Part shown: positions 1-10,221 of the stretch, one piece after another | Layout: every line of letters starts with the position of its first letter | Position numbering within the stretch: position 1 is the stretch's first letter | Source of the DNA: Caenorhabditis elegans | Lineage: Eukaryota; Nematoda; Chromadorea; Rhabditida; Rhabditidae | NCBI RefSeq assembly: GCF_000002985.6 | Contig: NC_003281.10 | Location: forward strand, 12,958,001 to 13,022,000 | Reading direction: 5' to 3' | Length of the DNA: 64,000 nt | Made by a program: the position numbers and the translations under genes | Notes under the pieces: model-generated | What the model was told of the DNA's origin: nothing | The model's input: the letters and a program-made list of their open reading frames with translations, nothing else | Database searches by the model: none

Positions 1-1015
1 AAAAAAATTTTGACATAAAATTTTCAAAAAAAAATCAGTTTTAACAAGATAAAAAGAAATTAGCTTGAAAACTCCGCTTTGCACAAATTTTTAAGTTTTT
101 TGGAAAAAAATTCCAGGAAAAAGTTATATGAAAAACCAAAAAATTCATGCCAAAAGTTCAAAAAAGCAAAAAAGCAAACAAATTCTTACAAAAAATTGGA
201 AACTTTTCAACAGAAAAAAAAACTTCAAAAAAAATTCTTATTGCTTTCTGCAAAGCAATAAGAATTGCAAGACTGAAAATGTGAGGCATTCAAAAAAAAT
301 TCACAAGCGCATAATAAGAAACACGAGGAGAGAGATTATAGATAGTCAATGAAGGAAAAGCAGAAGAAGAACCAGATTGTATTTCCTGCCATCAAGCATC
401 TATCTATCTAGCAAAAACGAGAGACTTGCAAGTGAAAAGTGAAGGAAAAAAAAAACGATTTTGATCTACCTCCCTGTAAACGAGGCGAAAGTGTAAAAAT
501 TATTGTTAAGCTACTGGGAATTTAATTAATTTTAATTTACAGACTTTGGCAGACTTCTAGAAAATAAAAAGGTGAAACAAAACTTTGGTCAAGATCGTTT
601 GATGTGCCGTTTATGTAGGCGAGAGATGGACATAAGACTGCCTCTAAATGGTCTTCTGAATTCAAAAAGACACAAATTCTATGTCTTGAACTTCAAAAAA
701 TAAGTTGAGAAAATGTAAAGATCAAGTATTTTGTGTTTTCATCCATCAAAAATCCTTCAAAAATCTCAGAAAAAAGTTGTTGAAAATTTGAATTTTTTGG
801 GGTCGAATTTCCGGTATTCTCTACTTTTTGGCTACATTATTATTTTTTCGACAAACTCCCAGAAAAGTTGTGGAAACTAGGGAGGAACTACAAAAAAAAA
901 GGTACAAATTTTCAGGGCTTGAATTGAACTTTTTCAAACTAGTTGGGGAAAGAAGGAGTCAACAAAATAATTAGTGATTTTTTAGAACTCATCAGAATTT
1001 TTACAAAAACATTTT

Positions 1016-1080
1016 ACTTAGGCTTAAGATGAGGCTAATGCTTAGGCTTAGGCGTAGGCCTAGGCTTAGGCTTAAGCTTC
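1016..1080. repeat. Interstitial TTAGGC telomere-like repeat
   Basis: Degenerate tandem copies of TTAGGC, the nematode telomere unit, in plus orientation, mixed with variants such as GTAGGC and CTAGGC. About ten hexamers are recognisable. Confidence 0.8.
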
Positions 1081-2156
1081 AAATTAATTTGTGTTCAAAA
1101 ATTGTGATCTACAAGATTCTTAGGAAAAAAATAAGAATCCTTTAAAAAAATCATCTTCTGATCGCTTGATCTCTGATTTTAATACAATTTATATATAAAA
1201 AAAATATTATTAGATGCCCTTTAAAAGGCTCATGTGATAACATAAGTAGCAACAATATCACGTGGAAAAATATTAGGTAATTTAAAAATATTTTCTAGAG
1301 AACTGAAGAAAGCAATAAAAGTGCAGAAAATGTGAAACGGAAATTGTTTCGAAAAAAGACAAAAAAAGAAAGAAAAAAAGGAGGCCGAGATGATTTACAC
1401 ACCTCCCACACATATGAGAAACTAGTTTTTTTTTGTTGGAAAAATGATAGAGTTGAGACAAAAAAAAAGAGAGATCAAGTAAAGTGAAAAGGACGTAATG
1501 TGAACCGAACTCTTTATCAGTATAGGTGTCTTAAAAAAGTGTCAGCATTTTCGTGATTAAATGTCGGGGCTTTTTCATAAAATTTATATACATGTCGACG
1601 GAGGAGGAGGAGGAGTGAAAGTGTGATAAGGGGGAGACGTCATTCTAGTTTGTGATACAGTTTCGTGAAATGTATTCCGGAGAAGTACTGCAATTAGAAA
1701 TGACCTTATTAGGAGTGTGCGGCAATTGTGGCGAATTTGCCGCAAACACCTCAAATTGGATTTTAAAAAATTGACCGAAACTATTGATTTTGTTCAAAAA
1801 ATTATAGTAAAAAAACATAAAATTGAGGTATTCAAAAATTAAACTTGTGCTAAGAATTTAGTAATTTTGGAGCTCCTAGAAATATCATTAAAACTTTTTA
1901 AAATTTTTTTTTGGAGTTTGCCGAGCTGGGCAAATTTTGACTCCTTATGATGGCTCAAAGAGCTTCAAAATTTAAAAATCTTGCCAAGGTCAGCGAGTTC
2001 ACTCACAAAACTTATAGGATTAGTGAAAGGTTACTGTAAGAGCGCTTAGTAACGTAACCTGTGCAAAAAGATCTACTTTTAGCCACAGCGACCATGTCGT
2101 ATTTTCTATATTAGTCTCGCACTTAAAGGTGCTTTAGTCAATTTTTTAAAAATTGC

Positions 2157-2574
2157 TTTATTAGACTCTATATTGTTTGAAAACACGAAATTTCATAATT
2201 AAACTTCTTTAAAACTTCTCAAAAAAAAGGTTATGGCGGCTCAAAAAATGACTTAAAATAGGTTAAAATTTGAAATTTGACAGACTTGTCAAGCGGCTGG
2301 AAACTATTTTTTTTTGAAATCACCGTCTAATTTTAGGTATGGAAATCAATTATTTTTCTTTTTCAACTCAACTTGAGTACAATTAAGGTCGAAGGATCAC
2401 CAGATTTGGTAACTTGCGACATAGACAAGTTGGTCAAATTTCAAAATTCAACTAATTTGAGGTCATTTTTTGAGCCGCCATAACTTTTTTTAAAACTTTT
2501 TTCAGCATTTTTCAAAAAGTTTCATTATCAAATTCGGTGTTTTCTGACAATTTTGAGTCTAATAAACTTTACTG
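2157..2574. repeat. Fold-back (inverted repeat) element, about 415 bp
   Basis: The left arm runs from TTTATTAGACTC to GGCGGCTCAAAAAATGAC near 2265. The right arm from about 2460 (GTCATTTTTTGAGCCGCC) to GAGTCTAATAAAC near 2567 is its imperfect reverse complement. The arms are about 110 bp and the spacer about 190 bp. No protein is encoded; a non-autonomous palindromic DNA element is the likely class. Confidence 0.65.
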
Positions 2575-2639
2575 ATATCTCAACCAATTAAAACTTTTTA
2601 CTAAACAAAAATTAATAATAAAAACTTGGCAATTTTTGA

Positions 2640-2850
2640 TCATTCCTAGGACCGCCAAGATGAATTTATGGGTTGCACTACTATTCGAGGAAGTATGGTA
2701 TACTATCGACTACTGTAGTTTCGAGAGCATCAGGAACCTTCTCTTACAGAAAATATTTGATAATTCCTAGAACCGCCAAGATATGAGCTACGGGTAAAAT
2801 ACGGTATATTATCAGTTGCTGTAAGGTCACGTGTCGCCTGTTCCGGTGAG
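2640..2850. repeat. Two diverged direct repeats
   Basis: Two copies of a segment of about 110 bp start with ATTCCTAGGACCGCCAAGAT (2643) and ATTCCTAGAACCGCCAAGAT (2762). Each is followed by a related block containing GTATACTATC or GTATATTATC. Confidence 0.5.
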
Positions 2851-3430
2851 AACATCAAGTTCAAATGCACAACGAGTAAGTTATTAAAACAAACAAATAG
2901 AAAAAAACACATGTCACTTGAACTTCTGACTCAGCATGATTTCATCAAAAATCGTTCATGTATTCCGCTTTTCATAAGTTTCTTATCAGTAAATGTCAAT
3001 TGAAGGAAAATAGAAAAATGAAAAATGTGAGGGTCAAAGATGGGGGAAAATTGAAAGGACTGTTTATAGGGCGCCAACTATATTTATAGTACTGGCGGGA
3101 ATTTTGTAGGGCATATTTCTGAAATTTTGAAATTTTAAATTCTAGAAATCGTCATCACATGGAAGCTATGTAGTGGACGACGCCTTCAGAATTCTTTCAA
3201 TTTTTCTCATAATTATTAAAAACGACGAAGAGACATAGACAACACCGGACATATCAGAAGGCGTTGATATGTGACAGTAGCCATCAAACATAATGTATCA
3301 AGTGGACATGGAGAAGGACCGGAATTTGGCAATTTTTGTGTGGTGATATTTTTGAAGATTCAAAGAGAAAAATTTTAAGATACAGAAACCGACGAAACTT
3401 ATGAAATTTCGGGAATAAAATAGATTTGAG

Positions 3431-3522
3431 CCTAAATCTTAGCCTAAGCCTAAGCCTAATTGTAAGCCTAAGCCTTAACCTACGCCTGAGCCTAAGCCTA
3501 AGCCTAAGCCTAAGCCTAAGAT
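3431..3522. repeat. Interstitial GCCTAA telomere-like repeat
   Basis: About fifteen GCCTAA units (TTAGGC on the minus strand), five near the right end almost perfect. Orientation is opposite to the array at 1 kb. Confidence 0.85.
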
Positions 3523-3734
3523 CATTTAAACATTTTTCCGTTCCTCATGATCTTATGATGAAAGTGTGAGAAATGTGAGTTAGCAAGGAAAAATGATCGA
3601 AACATCACGTTTCTATCTCGTTTCCAAAAATGTTCAACCAATCAGTTGAAAGTTGAAATCAGAAACTACAATTGATAAAATGGAAAGTTAAAACTACGGA
3701 AAAAAATCAAGCAGGCAATCTAAAATTTCCGTAA

Positions 3735-3930
3735 AAATATATTACGAGAACACAAAATTCTGGGAATGCGTATTGCGCAAAATATCTCGAAGCGAAAACT
3801 ACAGTAACTCTTTAAATGACTACTGTAGCGTCGATTAACGGGATCGGGTTTTGCAATGAATTTCTTTTTTTTTTTAATTTTTATATTTTATCGACAAATC
3901 AAAAATCGAGTCCGTAAATCGACACCAGAG
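3735..3930. repeat. Family B fold-back element, one arm
   Basis: Starts with ATTACGAGAACACAAAATTC and continues through the family hallmarks GCGTATTGCGCAA, CTACAGTAACTCTTTAAATG and the TCGATTAACGGG-type segment. The matching second arm is degraded. Confidence 0.6.
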
Positions 3931-4597
3931 CCCAGATACATTCAGTGTAGTCTCAGTCGACCGATGCTAACAATTTTTGTTCCGATGGTTCAATGACATC
4001 ATCACTGTTCTTGCCCTTCAAAGATTGAAAAGTTTGTACGGAGAATGGCCAAGAATCGGTTTTGATTGGATGTATCTATAGTAAATAACGTAAGAATTAG
4101 AAAAAAAAATATAGAAGAGGTCAAAAATCTACCTCCAGAGACCAAAATACAAAAAATTCTTAAATTAGAATTTGGGGCTGTCCAGTAATTATTTGAAAAG
4201 AGTAGCTTGAAGAAAAATCTGGCACAAGATTCTGGTCTCATAGCGAAATAAATCGGGTTATTGTAGTTTTAATGAACTCTTGGAAGCTACGAAAAAGAAT
4301 CAGAATTAGCTGAAATCACGGAGTCTTCTGTTCCATTTTATACCACGTTTCCTGGGAGCAAACACCACCAAATTCGTGGCACTTTTCTACAAAAAAAAAA
4401 TCGTAGCGAAATATCAGCATAATGTTGAAAACATAATGTAGAAACTAGCAACTAGAAAATCGTGCGGGAAATGAAGAATTTTTTGACTGAAACTGAGAGA
4501 GATAAGGATTGTGATTGTTTTTCTGGAAAAATGATTTAGTTTCATAGATTGAACATCATTTTTCGATTGCTTTTTTTTGATATCGTTTTATTTATAG

Positions 4598-5135
4598 GCA
4601 GGCACGCCTTGGCACGATTGCCTTAGTTTCGCCTACCGCCTATTTCCCAATATAGTATGCTCAGCCTTCAATCTATAGGCACGTTTGTATCCAGGCATAG
4701 GTCGCCTTGAAGGCAGGTATGCCTACGTGTGTGCCTTGGTTTTTTGTGCCTACGTGTGCCATGAAAATAGGCAAATAAGCAGGCAGGTATGTTTCATGTA
4801 CTTTCAAGTCAGGCAGGCTTTTCATGCGAAAGTGTGCCTAGATGCCAGGCACGCAAGCATTCTTGTGCCTACCTGTCTTTTTGTGCCTTGAAGTCAGGCA
4901 AGCAAGTATTATTGCGCCTACATACCCCGCCTTTCATGCCTAGGTGTGCCTTAAAGCCTATAATATTGCCTAGGTACATTGCCTTCTGTGCCTACATTTA
5001 CCGTGATATCAGGCAGGCAGGTAAATGTCTGCCTACACGTCGAGCCTTTCAAGCCTACATGTGCCTTGAAGCCTATAATATTGCCTAGGTACCCTGCCTA
5101 CCGTGAAATCAGGCAGGTCGGTATTTTTGTACCTA
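4598..5135. repeat. Degenerate minisatellite rich in GTGCCTA / AGGCAGG
   Basis: About 540 bp of irregular tandem repetition of short blocks such as GTGCCTTGAA, GTGCCTAC and TCAGGCAGGCAGG. Longer blocks recur, for example the GCCTATAATATTGCCTAGGT block near 4957 and 5070. It lies about 100 bp beyond the end of the alternative first exon of the ttm-1-like gene, so probably in an intron. Confidence 0.7.
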
Positions 5136-5238
5136 CCGAGCCAAAAATCTTCAACTCCGAATCTATAATCCCCAAAATAATCTCTATTCTTTCTTGACAT
5201 TTACCCCATTTCTTTCAATTCAAAAAAATAGGTCTCAC

Positions 5239-5289
5239 CTTCGGTTTCTGGTCGCCACCATCATCATCACGCGGCGCTTTTATTTTCAT
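5239..5289 (-). CDS. ttm-1: Alternative first coding exon, probably ttm-1 short isoform (partial)
   Basis: On the minus strand an ATG at 5289 opens a 17-codon exon (MKIKAPRDDDGGDQKPK) that ends in AAG followed by the donor GTGAGACC. It ends in phase 0. The other candidate first-exon chain (8992 to 7174) also ends in phase 0, so both could splice to the same downstream exon left of the window. That is the pattern expected for two promoter isoforms of a cation-diffusion-facilitator zinc transporter; C. elegans ttm-1 has A and B isoforms with different N termini. Gene identity is inferred mainly from adjacency to bckd-1A (Y39E4A.3); the exon itself is short, hydrophilic and has no diagnostic domain. 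It could be a chance ORF with a good donor. Confidence 0.4.
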
Positions 5290-5585
5290 AATAATTTCAG
5301 AAGCAGTTTTTTCGAAAATAAATTGAATAGAAAAAAAAAACTGACACCAGAAAAATAAAAAAAAGTTAGAGGAGGTTGGGCGGAGGAGGACGGAGTTGAT
5401 AACAGAGAAAAAAAGGCTGATTTTGAACGGTAAACCATCAGATTGGGCTGGGTTAAATCAACTGGAATTGTTGTTACTGTCAAAAAAAAAACAAAAGAAA
5501 GTGTTTGGAAAATATGCCTGCCTGCCTCCATGCCTGCTTTGGAAATTATATTTTTAAAAATAGAAAATAAATCTTGGAAAAGGCC

Positions 5586-5820
5586 CCATCACGGATTTCT
5601 GGCTCCCCTCAAAAATTGAAATGGAAGAGTTTTTGCCGAACTAGGCCAGGCCATATCTGGAGTAGATTTACTGCGCGTTGCGTGTCGCGTCGCGGCTCGA
5701 TTTTAGTTGTAAAACTAAATGTATTTGTCCGTGTGGAGTACACGACTTTCCCACGCGTTTTCCGGCAGGCGATTGTCAATGGAGCGCGAAAATTTCAATG
5801 AGGAAGACCAGAACCCCGTG
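5586..5820 (+). repeat. Family A dispersed repeat, single copy
   Basis: Runs from CACGGATTTCTGGCTCCC through GCGTGTCGCGTCGCGGCTCG and TTTGTCCGTGTGGAGTACAC to CCAGAACCCCGTG. The same sequence recurs at 7.7, 8.4 and 52.5-52.9 kb. Its GC content is well above its surroundings and no protein is encoded. Confidence 0.8.
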
Positions 5821-6334
5821 CGACCTGTTATAATCTTAGTGAGAAAATTAGTTAGCGGCAAATTTGCCAAATTTGCCGGGCACGGTAAATTTCAAAATAG
5901 TGGGCTTGTCAAATTTGCCGAGCTCGGCAAAAATTTGCTCATTTCAAAATTCGCCGCACAACCTGTAATTTCTGATTTTTGGCAATTTTCCTTATGAATA
6001 CAATTGTTTTGGCACTGCGCCAGAAATTCTTGTTGTTTAACGTTGCACTTTCACTTTACAGCGACCTCCTGTCCTTAGAAAAGTTACACACTTGACCATA
6101 AATAGGGGATTATCGGTTGGTCATATAGTGGTTTGATTTTTTGTTTGTTTGTTTGTTTGTTTTTGCTAGATTTTGCAAAAGAGACTATCACTGGCACTGC
6201 AATGACAAAAAATCATAGCAACAAAAATTCCACAAATTTTCTACATTTTATATAATTTTTTGAAAATCGGAAAAGTCTCAGTTTTCACTAATTTTTTGGA
6301 AGTCGTCAATCAAAAAAAACTGATGTTTCAAATC

Positions 6335-6818
6335 CCGGGGTGGGCGGCAAACAATTTTGTCCGGCAAATCGGCAAATTGTCGGAATTGAAAATTTACGGC
6401 AAATCGGCAAGATGCCTATTTGCAGAATTTGCCGGAAAAATGGCAAATTGACGGAATTGAAAATTTCCGGCAAATTGCCAAAGTTGAAATTTTCGTCAAA
6501 TCGGCAAATAGGCAAACTGCCGGAATTGACAAATTACCGGCAAATTGGAAAATTGTCTATTTGCCGAAAAAAAGCTGAAAAAATGGCAATTGCCGAAAAT
6601 GTTCGGCAAATATATAAAGAAACCGGGGAAAAAGTTTCAAAAAGGCACAGTTTTAAGTGTTTCCGTCTTAAAAAAATCCCTCTAATCACTTCCGGCAAAT
6701 TGCCGGAATCCAGCATTTCCGGCAACTCGGCAAATCGGAAATTTGCCGGAGTCCAAAATTTCCGGCAACTCGGCAAACTGGCAAATTGCCGATTTGCCGA
6801 ATTTGCCGAACGGTAAAC
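6335..6818. repeat. Family E TTTGCCGG element
   Basis: Begins with GGGGTGGGCGGCAAAC and ends with TTTGCCGAACGG. The interior consists of irregular tandem alternation of CGGCAAATTGCCGG and GGAATTGAAAATTTCC plus part of the family core (AAAAAGGCACAGTTTTAAGT). The small ORFs here are products of the repeat. Confidence 0.75.
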
Positions 6819-7173
6819 ACTGCAGAGATTCCAACATTTGAGAGTGCCATATAGTTTTCTCAAAAAGGGGAAAAACTGACTTTTTGGCTGTCAATACAAA
6901 AATTTTAAGAAACTTTTCGAACTACTGTGATGTTTGGTCCTTTTGGCCAACTTCCACACTGGTGCTGCTTCACCTTTAAAAATTAAAAAAAAGTTTTTGG
7001 TCGACTTCTAAAATTATGGCAATTGAAAGTGAGCCCCACTTTGACTCTAAATTGAATAAAAAATGTTTTAAATTTTTTGAAAAAGTTGTAGTTTGATATA
7101 TTTTTTTATTTTTTCAATTTTTTTTTTGCACAATATTTATACAAAAAATTCCAAAAAAAAAAAAAAAACTAAC

Positions 7174-8992
7174 CGTATCCTCCCGTGAACTCGCAGAATC
7201 CGTAGATCCACCTCTCTCGACTCTGGCAACCATATCGTCGTCGTTCTCGTCCCAATAATGACAATGAGTCGTCAGAATTGAACGTCTTCCAACAAAATCT
7301 CCTCCTCCGCCTCCTTCGCCATCTCCCTCCTCCGTCGAAAACGCTACAAATCATAGTCTAAGTTTAATCCGGAAACCGCGTCTTTTTCTGACTAGAGGCG
7401 GTAAAAAATTGGTCAAGATCATTTTGTGTGTTTTGTTAAACTACATAAGATGGTCTTCTGAATTTCTGCCGTGCAGAAATCATAGAAGACACATTTTTTG
7501 TGATTTTGATCTGCTAGACGCGGGAGAAAGTTTTTTTTGGAAAAGATCAAAAAATGACTCAGATTTTTTGAATGTACTCAATCAAGACAAATTTACTAAA
7601 ATAAAACCCCGCCAAATTACACATTTAAAGAATTAAAGAAAATTTTGAAAATCTTTTTTATTAGGTTACAGAGCGCTTGTTTTCAACTGAGCGTTTTGCA
7701 ATTAAAATCGAGCCGCGACGCGACACGCAACGAGCCGTAAATCTACCCCAGATATGGCCGAGCCAAAATGGCCTAGTTCGGCAAACTCTTCCAGTTCAAT
7801 TTATGAGGGAAGCCAGAAATCCGTGTTTAAATATAAACTTTTTTTGCAAAGTTGAAAAAATCATATTATAAATTTACAAAAATTAATCAGTTTCTAAAAA
7901 TACCTACATTTTAAAATAGAGGTGCAATTGCGCTCCACGGACAAATAGAAACGGTCCGCCCACAAAACCATGGGTCTCGTTAGGTGTTTGGCCGCAAAAC
8001 CGGAAATTCGAACGTTTTTGATTGTTTTTCGAAAAACGAAACAAAAAATAATTGAAAACATTTGAATTAACAGTTTTGCCGCCATTACCTAACCCAAAGT
8101 TTGGGGGCGGAGCACTTTTATTTAGCCGTAGAGCGCGCTTGCACCTCGACATTAAAAACGAGCATTGTATGACTTTAAACATGCAAAAATCCTCTAAATT
8201 TCTCATTAATTTCTCACAAAATTGGTGGTCGAGTTTTTCTTTTACTGCGCGGCCATGTGTGCGGAAAATCTTTTGATTTCTATCAAAAAGTTGGCGCTGA
8301 TCATCTAATCAAATCAAAGAATTAATGACATCATTTTTATCATTCATTCTATTTCGTTTTCTCATGTGAAACTTTATTTTCTTGTGATTTTCACGGCTTT
8401 CTGGCTTCCCTCATAAATTGAAATGGAAGAGTTTTTCCGAACTAGGCCAGGCCATATCTGGGGTAGATTTACTGCGCGTTGCGTGCCGCGTCGCGTCTCG
8501 AGTGTAAAACTAAATCAATTTGTCCGTGTGGAGTACACGACTTTCCCACGCCTTGTCCGGCGGGCTATTGTCAATGGAGCGCGAAAAATGCAATGAGGAA
8601 AGCCAGAACCTCGTGCAAAAACTCACTCAAACTTGACAAGAGCCACAGTTTGTTGCAGAAATGTGTTGTTGAAAAATTAGAAATGATTAGCTTTTCTTCA
8701 ATTTTTATTTATTTAAAATGTATTTATTTTTCGTCCATTTCACGTGCAACAGAGCGCGTTTGCTCAAATTATATTTTTTAAACTTTTGAATCATTCCAAA
8801 ATTCTTATCGTGAACCTTCTTATCAGTTGCACTTTTCGCGCCTGGCACCAAATTGTAAAATTTGAATTTTAAAAATTTTCGTCATTTTTAGAAACTTGTC
8901 CTTTTAGGTCTTCTGCAAAAAAACTCACTTTCAGCAAAATTTTCGTCATCTGAAACCAGTCCTCTTCTGTCTGAAACGTCGATTTCAGCCAT
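7174..8992 (-). CDS. ttm-1: Probable zinc transporter ttm-1, N-terminal exons (partial)
   Basis: Two minus-strand exons fit together in frame. Exon 1 is 8992-8929 (ATG preceded by TTTTTCTTCAG and AAA; product starts MAEIDVSDRRGLVSDDE; donor GTGAGTTT). Exon 2 is 7343-7174 (acceptor TTTGTAG; donor GTTAGTTT). Joined they give 78 residues: an acidic start, a run of five glycines near 32-36, a THCHYW stretch and an acidic DENDDD segment, ending STDSASSREDT in phase 0. No membrane segment is reached; the rest would lie left of the window. The assignment to ttm-1 (SLC30/CDF zinc exporter) rests on its position beside bckd-1A, not on a domain. The exon pair itself is well supported by phase and splice sites. 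Confidence 0.55.
7698..7826 (-). repeat. Family A repeat, partial copy in reverse orientation
   Basis: Contains CGAGCCGCGACGCGACACGC and CAGATATGGCCGAGCC and ends with AGCCAGAAATCCGTG. It is the reverse complement of the left half of the 5.6 kb copy and lies in the intron between exons 1 and 2 of the ttm-1-like gene. Confidence 0.75.
8392..8615 (+). repeat. Family A repeat, near-complete copy
   Basis: Runs from CACGGCTTTCTGGCTTCC to CCAGAACCTCGTG with the same internal blocks as the 5.6 kb copy. With the reversed copy at 7.7 kb it could form a long-range hairpin. Confidence 0.8.
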
Positions 8993-9084
8993 TTTCTGAA
9001 GAAAAATAATTAAAATTATAAATAGGGAACATTTAAAATTAGATTTCTAAATGTGCTCGATTGAGAAAATTCGCGGTCTTGGAA

Positions 9085-9700
9085 CGACAAAAACTTCGTT
9101 AATTGCAAAAAGTTGTTGTGCGCCTTTAAAGAGTACTGTAATTTCCAAATTGTGTTTCTGCAGAATTTTTTTTAATCAATTTTTCATGGTTTTTCGATAA
9201 AAATCTCAAACAAAACACGAGAAAACAATAAAAAAATTTTAGAGTTTTTTGCAAAACTGGAAAAAAGCCTTTTTTGTTTTTTTTTCTCAAATGTAAATTC
9301 TCATAAATATTTTCCAGGTTTTCTACAGATTTTTTTTCTTTTTTATTGATTTTTATTGAAATTTAATTTAGATACTTGATAATTTTATAGATTTTTATCG
9401 AAAAAACGATAAAAAATTAATGAAAAATCCGCAAGAACACAAGTTTGAAACTACAGTACTCTTTAAAGGCGCATGCCTTTTTGCAATGTAAAAATTGTAT
9501 TTTTTTTAATTTTTAAATTTAACTTTTTCAGTTTTCTCCGGGTTTCATTGAAATTTTCTTTTGATATTTGATAATTTAATCGATTTTTATCCAAAAAACT
9601 ACGAAAAATTAATGAAAATTCCGCAAATACACAAGTTTGAAACTACAGTACTCTTTAAAGGCGCACACCTGTTTGCACAAAACTAAAATTGTCGTGTCGA
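9085..9700. repeat. Family G fold-back cluster
   Basis: One copy of GTGCGCCTTTAAAGAGTACTGTA (9120) faces two reverse-oriented copies of CTACAGTACTCTTTAAAGGC (about 9453 and 9640), separated by poly-T-rich DNA with ATCGATTTTTATC motifs. It occupies most of the interval between bckd-1A and the ttm-1-like start; no gene is seen here. Confidence 0.65.
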
Positions 9701-10221
9701 GACCAAAATCCTAAAATTTTCGTTTGAAAAAAAAAAGAACATAGAACATTAAAAATTTTCGGTCAAAACCGACAAGAGAAGATTGCAAAGAAAAGATATA
9801 GAGAAATCGTGAGAGAATTAGAGAAAAATACAAAAAAAAGATAAAGAAAATTGATAAAAAAAAGAAGAAATTTGTGCTGTCGTATTGATACGAACAATTG
9901 GTTGTTCAGTGGCAATAAATTGCAAAAATTAAAATTTTTCGAGCATTCGGTCTATTTTATTTGTTATACGCCCTATTCAGGACACAAAAATCGATAAAAC
10001 AGTGTGGGGTATCCTCTCCATATTGAAAGGTGGGAAGGGGCTGACAAAAGAAATATGCGGGGAACACGGGAAAAGGCACCTAGAAACAAAACATGAGGGT
10101 TCATAAATAAAAGCAAAATCTATTTGATAAAACACATCGGAATGGCACAGGAAAATCTACAAAAAAAAAACGTATTCTAGTAATATTTTCATAGAAAAAA
10201 AAAGCATCACAAAAAATGAAT

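Larger units (their letters stand above)
1..5238. other. Gene-poor stretch, probable intron of the ttm-1-like gene
   Basis: No convincing exon was found on either strand. The sequence is AT-rich with homopolymer runs and holds the telomere-like, fold-back and GCCTA-type repeats listed separately. Two minus-strand first exons to the right end in splice donors with no matching acceptor exon here, so this stretch is inferred to be intron of a gene whose remaining exons lie left of position 1. Between about 80 and 1,000 nothing beyond low-complexity AT sequence is visible. Confidence 0.5.
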
